Below, in pieces: positions 48,272 through 57,005 of a stretch of DNA of 64,000 nucleotides (positions are counted from its first letter, which is position 1; the number at the start of each line of letters is the position of its first letter). Position numbers and translations under genes: made by a program. The notes under the pieces were generated by a model that had not been told where the DNA came from, did not search any database, and was given only the letters and a program-made list of their open reading frames with translations. The DNA lies in the NCBI RefSeq assembly GCF_006716645.1, contig NZ_VFPL01000001.1, positions 3,472,001-3,536,000 on the forward strand. The letters run 5' to 3'. Origin of the DNA: Arcticibacter tournemirensis (lineage in GTDB: Bacteria > Bacteroidota > Bacteroidia > Sphingobacteriales > Sphingobacteriaceae).

Positions 48272-49876
48272 ATGAAAAAGACAATAGGCAATTATTTTAA
48301 AGCTGGCTCCATTATCATCATGGCGTTGCTTAACTCCTGTACCAATCTGGATGAAGAAGTATTCTCGGAGGTGCTTCCTGCTCAATTTAAACCGACCGAA
48401 AAAGACCTTCCCTCTATTATTGCCCCCCCATATGCGTCTTTGAGGACCCTCATGTGCGGCTGGCAGGGGTATTTTGACCTACAGGAAGAACCGGCAGACT
48501 GCATCATCACGCCTGTGAGGCCAAATGGCTGGGATGACGGCGGAACGTACAGGCGGATGCATCAGCACACCTGGACCACCCAGGAATGGCAGCCTTACAA
48601 TACCTGGCAGAATGCCTTTTCAAGCATCAATAAAGCGAACATGGTGATCTCCCAACTGGAAGATGGCACCATTCAACTGGAAGCGTCAAAAGAAGCAACA
48701 ATATCCGAATTAAGAGCGGTACGGGCACTTGCTTACTACCTCTTGCTTGACAATCACGGAAATGTACCTATTGTAACTGACTTTAAAGACGGCACATTAC
48801 CCAAACAGCGGAGCAGGAAAGAGGTGTACGACTTCGTGATTAAAGAACTAAACGAGGTGATGCCTCTGTTAAGCGAAGATGCTGGCGCTACTTACGGAAG
48901 GCTGAACAAGTGGGGTGTCAAGGCCCTCCTCGCCAAGATATATCTTAATTCTCAGGTTTATGCAGGAACAGCAGAATGGGAAAAATGTATCAAAGAGGCA
49001 GACGACATTATAAACAGCAATAAGTACTCTCTCGACATTAATTATTCTGACGTATTTACCTATACGAATCAAAACTCGAAAGAAATTATCTTCTCTGTGC
49101 CTTATGACGAGATTTATGGGAAAGGGAACCAGCTGCACATGAAGACGCTCGACCCGGTAAGCCGCACGGTTTATCAGATGACTGCACAACCCTGGGGCGG
49201 GAACTGTGCAGTGCCTCAATTCATCAATACCTACGACCCCGAAGACAGCCGACTGAAAGACACATGGATACAGGGACCTCAAACAAATCCGCAGACCGGA
49301 CAGGTGGTGATTAACTACGTCAATGTTGTGCCAGGTATGGGGGGAACAAACGGCATTGTTGCGCAGAGCAACCAGGGCTACCGCATAGGAAAGTATGTTA
49401 TTAAACAAAATGCAACAGGCAATCTCGACAATGACTTTCCATTTCTAAGATATGGCGATGTATTGATGATGAAAGCAGAGGCTCTGTTAAGGACAGGCCG
49501 GGCTGATGCAGCGGCTTTACTGGTTACTCAGGTAAGACAGCGCGCGTTCAAGAATAATCCCGCTAAAGCGGCGGTAACAGGCGCCCAGCTCGTGCAGGGA
49601 AGCAAATATCAATATGGACTGCAGGCAACGGACGGCACGGTAGCGGAAGTAAACGGTGGCGCCGACATTCAGTACGGCCGTTTCATGGATGAATTGGGAT
49701 GGGAGTTTGCCGCCGAAGCGCACAGAAGACAGGACCTGATCCGTTTTGGAGTATTTCAAACAAAAAAATGGTTTAATCACTCTCCCCATGCACAGGCCCA
49801 AACCCGCACCTTATTTCCGATTCCGGCAGATGAGCTTGCGAAGAATCCGAACTTAAAACAGAATACAGGATATTAA
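48272..49876 (+). CDS. SusD/RagB-like surface lipoprotein
   Basis: 534 residues. Type II signal peptide with lipobox LLNSC, then TNLDEE, an acidic stretch of the kind that directs lipoproteins to the cell surface. TPR-like helices with the SusD hallmark ELRAVRALAYYLLLDNHGNVPIV and the late DELGWEFAAEAHRRQDLIRFG, ending in the usual PIPADELAKNPNLKQNTGY. It should form the ligand-binding lid of the SusC barrel encoded upstream. The gene is intact although its receptor is broken, so it is probably now without function. Confidence 0.93.
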   Translation: MKKTIGNYFKAGSIIIMALLNSCTNLDEEVFSEVLPAQFKPTEKDLPSIIAPPYASLRTLMCGWQGYFDLQEEPADCIITPVRPNGWDDGGTYRRMHQHTWTTQEWQPYNTWQNAFSSINKANMVISQLEDGTIQLEASKEATISELRAVRALAYYLLLDNHGNVPIVTDFKDGTLPKQRSRKEVYDFVIKELNEVMPLLSEDAGATYGRLNKWGVKALLAKIYLNSQVYAGTAEWEKCIKEADDIINSNKYSLDINYSDVFTYTNQNSKEIIFSVPYDEIYGKGNQLHMKTLDPVSRTVYQMTAQPWGGNCAVPQFINTYDPEDSRLKDTWIQGPQTNPQTGQVVINYVNVVPGMGGTNGIVAQSNQGYRIGKYVIKQNATGNLDNDFPFLRYGDVLMMKAEALLRTGRADAAALLVTQVRQRAFKNNPAKAAVTGAQLVQGSKYQYGLQATDGTVAEVNGGADIQYGRFMDELGWEFAAEAHRRQDLIRFGVFQTKKWFNHSPHAQAQTRTLFPIPADELAKNPNLKQNTGY

Positions 49877-49888
49877 TGGCTTAACTGA

Positions 49889-49940
49889 GTTATAACAAAA
49901 CGGAATCTCTCAAAAAGAAACCCGTTTTGTTATAACTTTT
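49889..49940 (+). terminator. Terminator of the first susCD pair
   Basis: GTTATAACAAAACGG and CCGTTTTGTTATAAC form a perfect 15-bp stem with an 18-nt loop, then CTTTTC; it lies 12 bp after the susD stop. Confidence 0.85.
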
Positions 49941-50134
49941 CACATTTCTTTCTGCAATCAATTGAAAACTAACAAACAAAGTTAAAATCCGTTGAGAAGA
50001 AGGTAAAAAACAAGAGAAAAACAATACCACAACAAATTATTTTTATAAAAAACTCTAACAGATCGGAATATGAATACAAAATTTACAAAAAGGAAATCAG
50101 TTTTATTAAAGCAACACGCACAGTCTCACATTCG

Positions 50135-50245
50135 ATGCAAAAGCAAACGGTCTACCTGGTAGATCTGCATATTGCCGGCCTCTCATGGGCCATCGTTTTA
50201 CTTCCACATTTAGCTTCTGCTAACATCAACAAAAAAATTTCATGA
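50135..50245 (+). CDS. Short upstream ORF overlapping the second susC start
   Basis: 36 codons (starting MQKQTVYLVDLHIAGLSW) whose TGA stop overlaps the ATG of the receptor gene (ATGA). It has a hydrophobic middle (AIVLLPHLASA). It could couple translation of the receptor or be chance; coding evidence is weak. An earlier 30-codon ORF at 50070 is less convincing. The rest of the 365-bp gap before the receptor holds the preceding terminator and presumably the promoter. Confidence 0.3.
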   Translation: MQKQTVYLVDLHIAGLSWAIVLLPHLASANINKKIS

Positions 50246-53200
50246 AAAAGAAATACGTTTTTGTGCTTGTCGCCTGCTGTCTTCTGCAAAACCTCTTTGC
50301 TCAAACAACAATAACAGGCATCGTAAGAGACTCAAAGAACCAGCCTCTGGATTTCGTATCAGTAGTCATTAAAGGTTCATCCACCGGAGTAATGACTGAC
50401 CTGCACGGAAAATTTACAATCACAGCCTCTCCCAACGCAACGTTAATTATTTCTTCCGTAGGGTATGAAAGGCAGGAATACAAGTTAAACGGACAGACTT
50501 CAGTCGTTATAAAACTTGAATCATCACAGAGCGACCTTAATGAAGTAGTCATTATCGGATATCAATCTGTTACCAGAAAGAAAAACACGGCAGCTATATC
50601 GAGTATATCTGGCAAGGATCTCGAAAACATCCCGGCAGCCAGTTTCGATATGATTTTACAGGGCCGCCTGGCTGGTTTGAATGTACAGAACATCACGGGA
50701 TCGCCGGGGGCTGTTTCTACTGTTTATGTAAGAGGGACCACGGGCATTAGTAATAGTTATGACGAAGCGCAGCTGTTAAGCAGCCCGCTATATGTAGTAG
50801 ACGGAGTGCCGCAGCCCACGGAGCAATATGCCAATATCAACACTGGTACGGGAACGAATTTTCTTGCCGGAATAAACCCAAATGATATCGAATCCGTTCA
50901 GGTACTCAGAGATGCTTCGGCGGCAGCAATATACGGCTCAAGGGCCGCGAATGGCGTCATATTGATTACGACCAAGCCTGGAATCAACAGTGATCCGGTC
51001 ATAAAGATAAATGGCTATTCGGGAATGGTTGTCAGACCAAACCTGAGAGATGTTGTACTCGGAACAGCGGAAAGGGCGCAAAAAATGGGTATTCTTCAGG
51101 AACAGCTCACTTATTCTCAATTATCCAATCTTCCCTTTTTGCTGACCGACAGCTTAAATCCTGCCTTTAACGGGCATACAAACTATCAGGATCTTTTCTA
51201 TCAAAAGGGCAGGGTCAATAACGGAGATATCAGCATGGCAGGAGGAAATAAGCTCACCAACTACCGGTTTAGTGCAGCTTACTATGATGAAGAGGGTGTA
51301 GTAAAGGCAACTGGCCTTAAACGATTTTCTTCACGTCTGAACCTGCTGAGCAGGGCTGCCAAAGAAAGGATTACGATCAATCCCATCATCGCCTTTACCA
51401 ATATAAACAGGGCGAGAGGTAACGGGGACGGCATCAGCCCATTCCCCTTGAGCGCGGGTTCGATGCCTTCGTCGTTATTTAACTTATCAGAAAGTAAAAA
51501 GACGTTTTATACAGGTGGGTTCGATGAAGATCTGGACAAGAATATTAGTAATCAACTAAGTTTGAACTTAAACATCAATGCGAAGATTCTACCGGTTCTG
51601 ACATTAACATCGCAAACGTCTTTTGGTTATAATACAGGAAAGAGGAATTACAACAGACCGTCTGTACTTAACAGCAACCTGGGAAACTACTCTTCTACCT
51701 GGAATTCGGCGCAGGAAAACTGGCAGACATCCAATTACCTGACGTATAACGATGCCTTTGGCAAGCATTCGTTAACAATGCTGGTGGGCCAGGATGTACA
51801 GCACGACAAATATGAAGTAACATTGGCCTCTGGCGACGCCGGCAGTTCCGATCAAATCAAAGTGGTTCAAGGGTTTCTCCAGGATTTTCTGTATGGTTAT
51901 TCTGATTACCAGGCATGGGGGCTTCTCTCCTATTATTCCCGCATAAGTTACGACTTTGATTCCCGCTATATATTTTCCGGAAGCTTAAGAACCGATGGAT
52001 CTTCGAGGTTCGGTAAAAATAATCGATGGGGTTGGTTCCCCTCCGCTTCAGTCGCGTGGCTCCTTTCAGAGGAGTCTTTTTTGAAAGATAATCCAGCCAT
52101 CTCGCTATTTAAAATAAGAGCGAGCTATGGTAGTGTCGGTAATCTACCGAGGGAAAACTATCTGGCTTACAGCCTCTACCGGGTAAACGCAGGATCGTAT
52201 TCAGGCAGTGCCGCAGCTTCCTATAACGGCGTACCAGCAGTTACCCCTAATTACACCAACGGCGTTGCTCAGGACGACCTGACATGGGAAAAGTCCAATA
52301 GCTGGAATATAGGCACTGATATCGAATTATATAGCGGCAAGTATACTATCTCAGCTGATATATACAACAGGGAAACATCAAATCAGCTTTTCGCCGTCCA
52401 GTTACCCACCAATACGGGTTATGATTATGCTCAGACCAATTCAGTGGCCGTGCGGAATTCAGGTGTAGAGCTCATCTTATCTGCCAAGCCTTTATCCAGA
52501 GAAAGCAGGATAACATGGCTGTCTAATTTCAATATTTCCTACAACAAGAATCGAATCAAGAGCCTGCCAAACAGAGGACGCGACCTGGTAATGAGTGGAG
52601 ATCGTTTTGACGCTTCGCATATACTGTCGATTGGCAGTCCGATAAATTCATTCTATCTCTTTCAGACTTTAGGAGTATACTCAACTATAAACGACATACC
52701 TGTAAATCCTTATACTGGTGCACTATTTGGTAACAGCAACGGAGCCTATGGGCCCGGAATGTTTTATCTTAAGGATCTGGATGGCGACTTCCTGATTAAC
52801 TCCTATAACAATGGTATCAATCCGGATAAAATTCCCAGCGGCGATCCAAATCCAAAATGGACCGGGGGCTGGAACAATACCTTTAACTACAAGAATTTTT
52901 CTCTGTCGTTTTTCCTGAACTTCACGCTAGACAGGGATGTACTAAACCTGTATGAGGCTGATGCTTTTGGTTTCAGCGCAGCAGGAAATAACTCCACCCT
53001 GGCTGGAACTGCACTGCCTGATTTAAGCAAATATAACGTATGGAGACAGGATGGCGATAAAGCAGATTACGCCAAGCTGGATATAGGCACCTACCGGTTT
53101 TATTACACTTCAGCGCAATCATTCTTCCTGGAGAACGGAAGTTATGTAAGGTTAAAGAATATTATCGCCAGGTATAATTTCGGCAAGAATGTCTTTCAGA

Positions 53201-53370
53201 GGTTTGGGTTAAAAAATCTGGCGGTATATGGAATAGTGGATAATGTGCTGACCTGGAAAGCATCGAAGAAATTACCTGACCCTGAAGCTGTCAATCAATA
53301 TGGCGAGTATAACGGGAATGGTTATCCTATCCCTAAGAAGTTTACACTAGGAATTGAAATTACTTTATAG
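50242..53370 (+). CDS. SusC/RagA-like TonB-dependent receptor
   Basis: 1042 residues, complete. Signal peptide ending NLFAQ, CarboxypepD_reg-like domain (ITGIVRDSKNQPLDFVSVVI), SusC signature DLNEVVIIGYQSV, plug (YVVDGVPQP, IESVQVLRDASAAAIYG) and a long beta barrel ending GIEITL. It should be the TonB-powered outer-membrane channel for a polymer fragment captured by the SusD-like lipoprotein encoded next. First gene of a four-gene surface operon. No ECF sigma/anti-sigma pair or hybrid two-component regulator is next to it. Confidence 0.95.
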   Translation: MKKKYVFVLVACCLLQNLFAQTTITGIVRDSKNQPLDFVSVVIKGSSTGVMTDLHGKFTITASPNATLIISSVGYERQEYKLNGQTSVVIKLESSQSDLNEVVIIGYQSVTRKKNTAAISSISGKDLENIPAASFDMILQGRLAGLNVQNITGSPGAVSTVYVRGTTGISNSYDEAQLLSSPLYVVDGVPQPTEQYANINTGTGTNFLAGINPNDIESVQVLRDASAAAIYGSRAANGVILITTKPGINSDPVIKINGYSGMVVRPNLRDVVLGTAERAQKMGILQEQLTYSQLSNLPFLLTDSLNPAFNGHTNYQDLFYQKGRVNNGDISMAGGNKLTNYRFSAAYYDEEGVVKATGLKRFSSRLNLLSRAAKERITINPIIAFTNINRARGNGDGISPFPLSAGSMPSSLFNLSESKKTFYTGGFDEDLDKNISNQLSLNLNINAKILPVLTLTSQTSFGYNTGKRNYNRPSVLNSNLGNYSSTWNSAQENWQTSNYLTYNDAFGKHSLTMLVGQDVQHDKYEVTLASGDAGSSDQIKVVQGFLQDFLYGYSDYQAWGLLSYYSRISYDFDSRYIFSGSLRTDGSSRFGKNNRWGWFPSASVAWLLSEESFLKDNPAISLFKIRASYGSVGNLPRENYLAYSLYRVNAGSYSGSAAASYNGVPAVTPNYTNGVAQDDLTWEKSNSWNIGTDIELYSGKYTISADIYNRETSNQLFAVQLPTNTGYDYAQTNSVAVRNSGVELILSAKPLSRESRITWLSNFNISYNKNRIKSLPNRGRDLVMSGDRFDASHILSIGSPINSFYLFQTLGVYSTINDIPVNPYTGALFGNSNGAYGPGMFYLKDLDGDFLINSYNNGINPDKIPSGDPNPKWTGGWNNTFNYKNFSLSFFLNFTLDRDVLNLYEADAFGFSAAGNNSTLAGTALPDLSKYNVWRQDGDKADYAKLDIGTYRFYYTSAQSFFLENGSYVRLKNIIARYNFGKNVFQRFGLKNLAVYGIVDNVLTWKASKKLPDPEAVNQYGEYNGNGYPIPKKFTLGIEITL

Positions 53371-53377
53371 TACGACT

Positions 53378-55042
53378 ATGAAAAAGAAAGACATTTCAGC
53401 TTTAATACTATTGGCCTTAGCGGCTCTTTTCAGCGGTTCGTGTACAAAAGTACTGGAAGAAGAACCTAAAAATTCGACCTATGTTGGCCAGTTCTGGCAA
53501 TCGTCAGATGATATTAACAGTGCGGTAGCCGGAAATTATGCTCTGCTGAGAGACGCCATTACCAGTGGAAACTGGAAAAACGTACCCCGGTATTTTGTTT
53601 ATGGCGACGGGGTTCCTGCCAATTATTTCACCATTCAATACGATGGTGATGGTTTGGAAGCGGTCCAGACCGGAGATTTCACAGGGCAATATAATATTGA
53701 GTCGTACGGCGACTGGACCAAATACTACAAGGTTATAGCCATGAGTAATTTACTTCTGGAAAGGGTAACGAACATGGACGTCTCGAAGTTCACGAAGGTT
53801 GACGATCCGGTATCTTTTAAAAACAAGGCCCTTGGACAAGCCTATTTCATTCGTGCACTCTCCTACTTCTTCCTTACACGAATATGGGGAGATGTACCGT
53901 TGGTCACCTCGACAGATGAAGACCCGATAGCAGCCAATTTTTTGGGCAAAACGCCTAAAAAAGAGATAATGATGCAAATAGAAAGTGATTGCCATCAGGC
54001 GGAAAAACTACTATCGTGGACTTATTCCAATTCGTTGGAAGCAAAAGTTACCGCAAACAAAGGTTCTGTATATGCCCTGCTGGCTCATTTATACCTTTGG
54101 AGAGCTACTACAAGCAATGTCGCTACCTCTGAACCTATAATGAGTGATGTTAACAGCGCAGATACCACGATTACAAAGCTGAAGGCGATGGGGGGATACA
54201 GGCAGGTAGATACGGCCGCCTACTATAATACCTTTATAGGAAAATCGAGTGAGGGTATATTTGAGATAGCAGCCAGCGAGGTGTATCTTGAAGGCTCAAG
54301 CACCCATATTGCGTCATTCTTCCTGCGGCAGGCCGATATCAGATTCAACAGCGCCACATATTCACGCTTTTTTGTCAAACCGGAGTATCTCAGCACACAT
54401 TTTTCTAAGGAGTTTCTCGGCTATGGCTGGGTATGGAACACCCAGGCCCTTGAATGGCAATGGATAGAACATCCTGCAGCCGCTGGCGAAACGGTTTACA
54501 TTTATCCAAACGGTGTAGAACAGGAAGTAACAGTAACAGCTTCGATGCTCAAGGATTCAACAGACATAAGAAACCGTAAGAATTTTACCGACTTGTCTAT
54601 TCCTCAGCCCACTTGCGTTAAATACCACAATGTTAACTATAGAAATAATAACAGCGCTTACATAAGCAACAATATCATCATCTTCAGGTATAGCGACATG
54701 CTCCTGCTGGAAGCAGAAATTGCATTATACAGGGGAGACATTTCAAAAGCTACGAATATTATCAACGGATTCAGGATCAGGAACGGCGGTCAGCAACTGG
54801 TAAAACCGAACCTGAGCAAAGATGAAGTAATGTATCAATACGCTTTGGAAAGGGGGAAAGAAATGTACCTGGAAGGTCATTTGTATTATGATCTGATCCG
54901 TACGCGCCAATATCCCAGATTTATAACGTGGCTCTCTGAATCCAGATTCAAACAAGAGGGTTTTTACTGGCCGATCGCACCAGCTCTATTCAAAAACAAT
55001 CCCAACCTTGGCCAAACAAGCTACTGGGTGGGCAAAATATAG
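53378..55042 (+). CDS. SusD/RagB-like surface lipoprotein
   Basis: 554 residues from the ATG at 53378, 7 bp after the receptor stop (the frame opens eight codons earlier). Lipobox FSGSC followed by TKVLEEEP, an acidic surface-export stretch. SusD hallmark KALGQAYFIRALSYFFLTRIWGDVPLV and late RGKEMYLEGHLYYDLIRTRQYP, ending PIAPALFKNNPNLGQTSYW. It partners the upstream receptor. Ligand unknown. Confidence 0.94.
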   Translation: MKKKDISALILLALAALFSGSCTKVLEEEPKNSTYVGQFWQSSDDINSAVAGNYALLRDAITSGNWKNVPRYFVYGDGVPANYFTIQYDGDGLEAVQTGDFTGQYNIESYGDWTKYYKVIAMSNLLLERVTNMDVSKFTKVDDPVSFKNKALGQAYFIRALSYFFLTRIWGDVPLVTSTDEDPIAANFLGKTPKKEIMMQIESDCHQAEKLLSWTYSNSLEAKVTANKGSVYALLAHLYLWRATTSNVATSEPIMSDVNSADTTITKLKAMGGYRQVDTAAYYNTFIGKSSEGIFEIAASEVYLEGSSTHIASFFLRQADIRFNSATYSRFFVKPEYLSTHFSKEFLGYGWVWNTQALEWQWIEHPAAAGETVYIYPNGVEQEVTVTASMLKDSTDIRNRKNFTDLSIPQPTCVKYHNVNYRNNNSAYISNNIIIFRYSDMLLLEAEIALYRGDISKATNIINGFRIRNGGQQLVKPNLSKDEVMYQYALERGKEMYLEGHLYYDLIRTRQYPRFITWLSESRFKQEGFYWPIAPALFKNNPNLGQTSYWVGKI

Positions 55043-55074
55043 TCGTAATGCAGATCTCTTAAACGAACAACGTA

Positions 55075-55779
55075 ATGAAAAAGATAACAAACACAGGTTC
55101 ATTCATTTTAATCCTGTTAGCGTCATTAGTGCTGCATTTGAGTTCTTGTGAAAGCGATGATTATATTAATGACGGAGGGACAGCCGATGCCCATGTGAAC
55201 ATGAGTACATACGACTTCCTAGCCTCCAATCCAAAGTTTGATTCGCTGGTTGCAATAATTGACCGGGCAGGAATGAAAGATCTCGTGAACAGCGATATCA
55301 CATTTTTCGCCAGCACGAATTACAGCGTGGTGAATTATGTAGCCGCAAAAAAGCAGAAAAAAATCATAGAGACCGGCGACGAAAACATCAGCTTCGGCAT
55401 ATCCAACATCTCTGTAGCGGAGCTGGATTCACTGAAAATATATATGTTTGGGGGAGCCATTAACCGCGACCAGATGGTAACAGCAGGTCGTTACTATACA
55501 AGTAAATTCGGCAATATTCCCAATAACCGTTTCATGATAAAGTTAAGGAGGACAAATGACTACAGTAGCTACCTTGATTTTGTTGATTATGTAAACTTTA
55601 CGAAGGTGATCGGCACTCTCGACAGCGATGAGCCGCAAGGTACCGTTATCCCTTCCGGTTTGGCGGACCAGTCATATGACTGCCAGACATCTGGGATTAT
55701 TACAACGACGGGCATTATTCACGTACTGGCGGATAATCACAGACTGATGTTCAATAATGAGCGCATAGGCAGTAATTAA
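55075..55779 (+). CDS. Fasciclin-domain lipoprotein
   Basis: 234 residues. Lipobox HLSSC followed by ESDDY, a strong acidic surface signal. One fasciclin-like (FAS1) domain: MSTYDFLASNPKFDSLVAIIDRAGMKDLV at the front, ITFFASTNYSVVNYV as the H1-like box, and a final GIITTTGIIHVLADNH as the H2-like box. In such operons FAS1 lipoproteins are thought to help bind the target at the cell surface. It follows SusD by 32 bp. Confidence 0.85.
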   Translation: MKKITNTGSFILILLASLVLHLSSCESDDYINDGGTADAHVNMSTYDFLASNPKFDSLVAIIDRAGMKDLVNSDITFFASTNYSVVNYVAAKKQKKIIETGDENISFGISNISVAELDSLKIYMFGGAINRDQMVTAGRYYTSKFGNIPNNRFMIKLRRTNDYSSYLDFVDYVNFTKVIGTLDSDEPQGTVIPSGLADQSYDCQTSGIITTTGIIHVLADNHRLMFNNERIGSN

Positions 55780-55803
55780 TTGATGTCGTAGAACTAGTTT
55801 AAT

Positions 55804-56787
55804 ATGAGAAGAAAAAGATTTTATATTGCATTGGCTATGCTCGCCTGTGCTTTCTATGCCTGCTCAAAGATTGAGCCCGGCTTTATAAGTGATAATATCC
55901 GATACGTAAACGGGATTATTTTCGTACAACGGGGAATGGCTTATGTAGCATCTGATCGCATTGAAGCAGATGGCTCAACGCCGCCGTATACCTATAAGTT
56001 GTCAAACTTAAGAGACAAAACTACCGGAGAGCCAGCTCCGGCAGCTTTTTACGCCAACTACGACGTATTAATGTTTAAGGAAGGTATGGTATTCAACGCG
56101 CAAACGGATACGACTGTAGAATTGCTTAATGCAAAACGGCATACTGTAAGTACAACGCCCATGATTTTCAATGAATCCAGTGGCCAGTTTGTATTTAACC
56201 GGGCATCGGCAAATCTACCGCTTGGCAATTATGTATTCGACATCGAAATGACCAATCCCCACGGTACTAAACTATTTAAAAACATGGGAGAGATCAGTAT
56301 AGTCGAACCCACTGTCAATGATATGTTCCAGGTGACTTATCAGGCGGCTACGGGGTCGAGCACGTCAGAAGTCTTTACGAGCATCGCGGCTCCACAGGTA
56401 ACATGTTCTAAAATAGGTAACGATGGCGCGCGGGTAATACTCAAAATAGTCGATAAAAACGGAGTTCCGTTTAATCCTGCTGCCGGAGAGGTTATAAAGC
56501 GGGGGGACAGACCGACATTCGAAAGTCACGTAAAATTCAATCCTGTCGTTGTAACAGACACAGCACTGGTCTGCGATTATGAGGTAGCGCCCTTTCCGTT
56601 GACTAACTATAATGATGGTGTGACTGACTGGGGCTATCTCATTTACTACCGGATCCCTAAGGAATTCGCTATCATTGATGGCCTGCTTAACAATAATGTA
56701 AATCCAGTATTTGGATTCCGGCTCCTGATGGAAGGAACTTACATCGTAACGATTCGATTGCCAGCTGTGACCAGGCTGAGAAGATAA
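55804..56787 (+). CDS. DUF5007-like surface lipoprotein
   Basis: 327 residues. Lipobox AFYAC, then SKIEPGF. Beta-rich, with IEADGSTPPYTYKLSNLRDKTTGEPAPA near the start and NRASANLPLGNYVFDIEMTNPHGTK in the middle, as in proteins annotated DUF5007 that accompany SusD and FAS1 proteins in Sphingobacteriales. Probably an accessory surface glycan- or protein-binding protein. Last gene of the operon, closed by a strong terminator. The DUF name is from memory and not verified. Confidence 0.7.
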   Translation: MRRKRFYIALAMLACAFYACSKIEPGFISDNIRYVNGIIFVQRGMAYVASDRIEADGSTPPYTYKLSNLRDKTTGEPAPAAFYANYDVLMFKEGMVFNAQTDTTVELLNAKRHTVSTTPMIFNESSGQFVFNRASANLPLGNYVFDIEMTNPHGTKLFKNMGEISIVEPTVNDMFQVTYQAATGSSTSEVFTSIAAPQVTCSKIGNDGARVILKIVDKNGVPFNPAAGEVIKRGDRPTFESHVKFNPVVVTDTALVCDYEVAPFPLTNYNDGVTDWGYLIYYRIPKEFAIIDGLLNNNVNPVFGFRLLMEGTYIVTIRLPAVTRLRR

Positions 56788-56801
56788 AGACTATATCCCA
56801 C

Positions 56802-56846
56802 AAAAAAAGAGGCTATCTCAGGAAGTGAGTTCAGCCTCTTTTTTTT
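56802..56846 (+). terminator. Terminator of the second susCD operon
   Basis: AAAAAGAGGCT and AGCCTCTTTTT form an 11-bp stem, with an inner CTCA/TGAG stem, and eight T follow. It starts 15 bp after the last gene. Confidence 0.9.
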
Positions 56847-56961
56847 CACCAAACACCCTAAATTAAACCACTTATAATAAACACCTCACACCTATAAACT
56901 TCATTTCATTGAAGAGATCTCATTATTTTACTGATGAAAAACCTTTTTGAGACAACCTCTT
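56807..56961. repeat. Imperfect inverted repeat, possible IS remnant or MITE
   Basis: AAGAGGCTATCTCAGGAAG at the left and, reversed, AAGAGGTTGTCTCAAAAAG at the right agree in 15 of 19 positions and enclose 117 bp of AT-rich non-coding DNA. The AAGAGG-TGTCTCA type resembles ends of Bacteroidota insertion sequences. The left copy doubles as the terminator. Confidence 0.4.
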
Positions 56962-57005
56962 ATTTCGTCTCTTCGGCCGATAATATAAACTCAGGGAGCT
57001 CTTAT

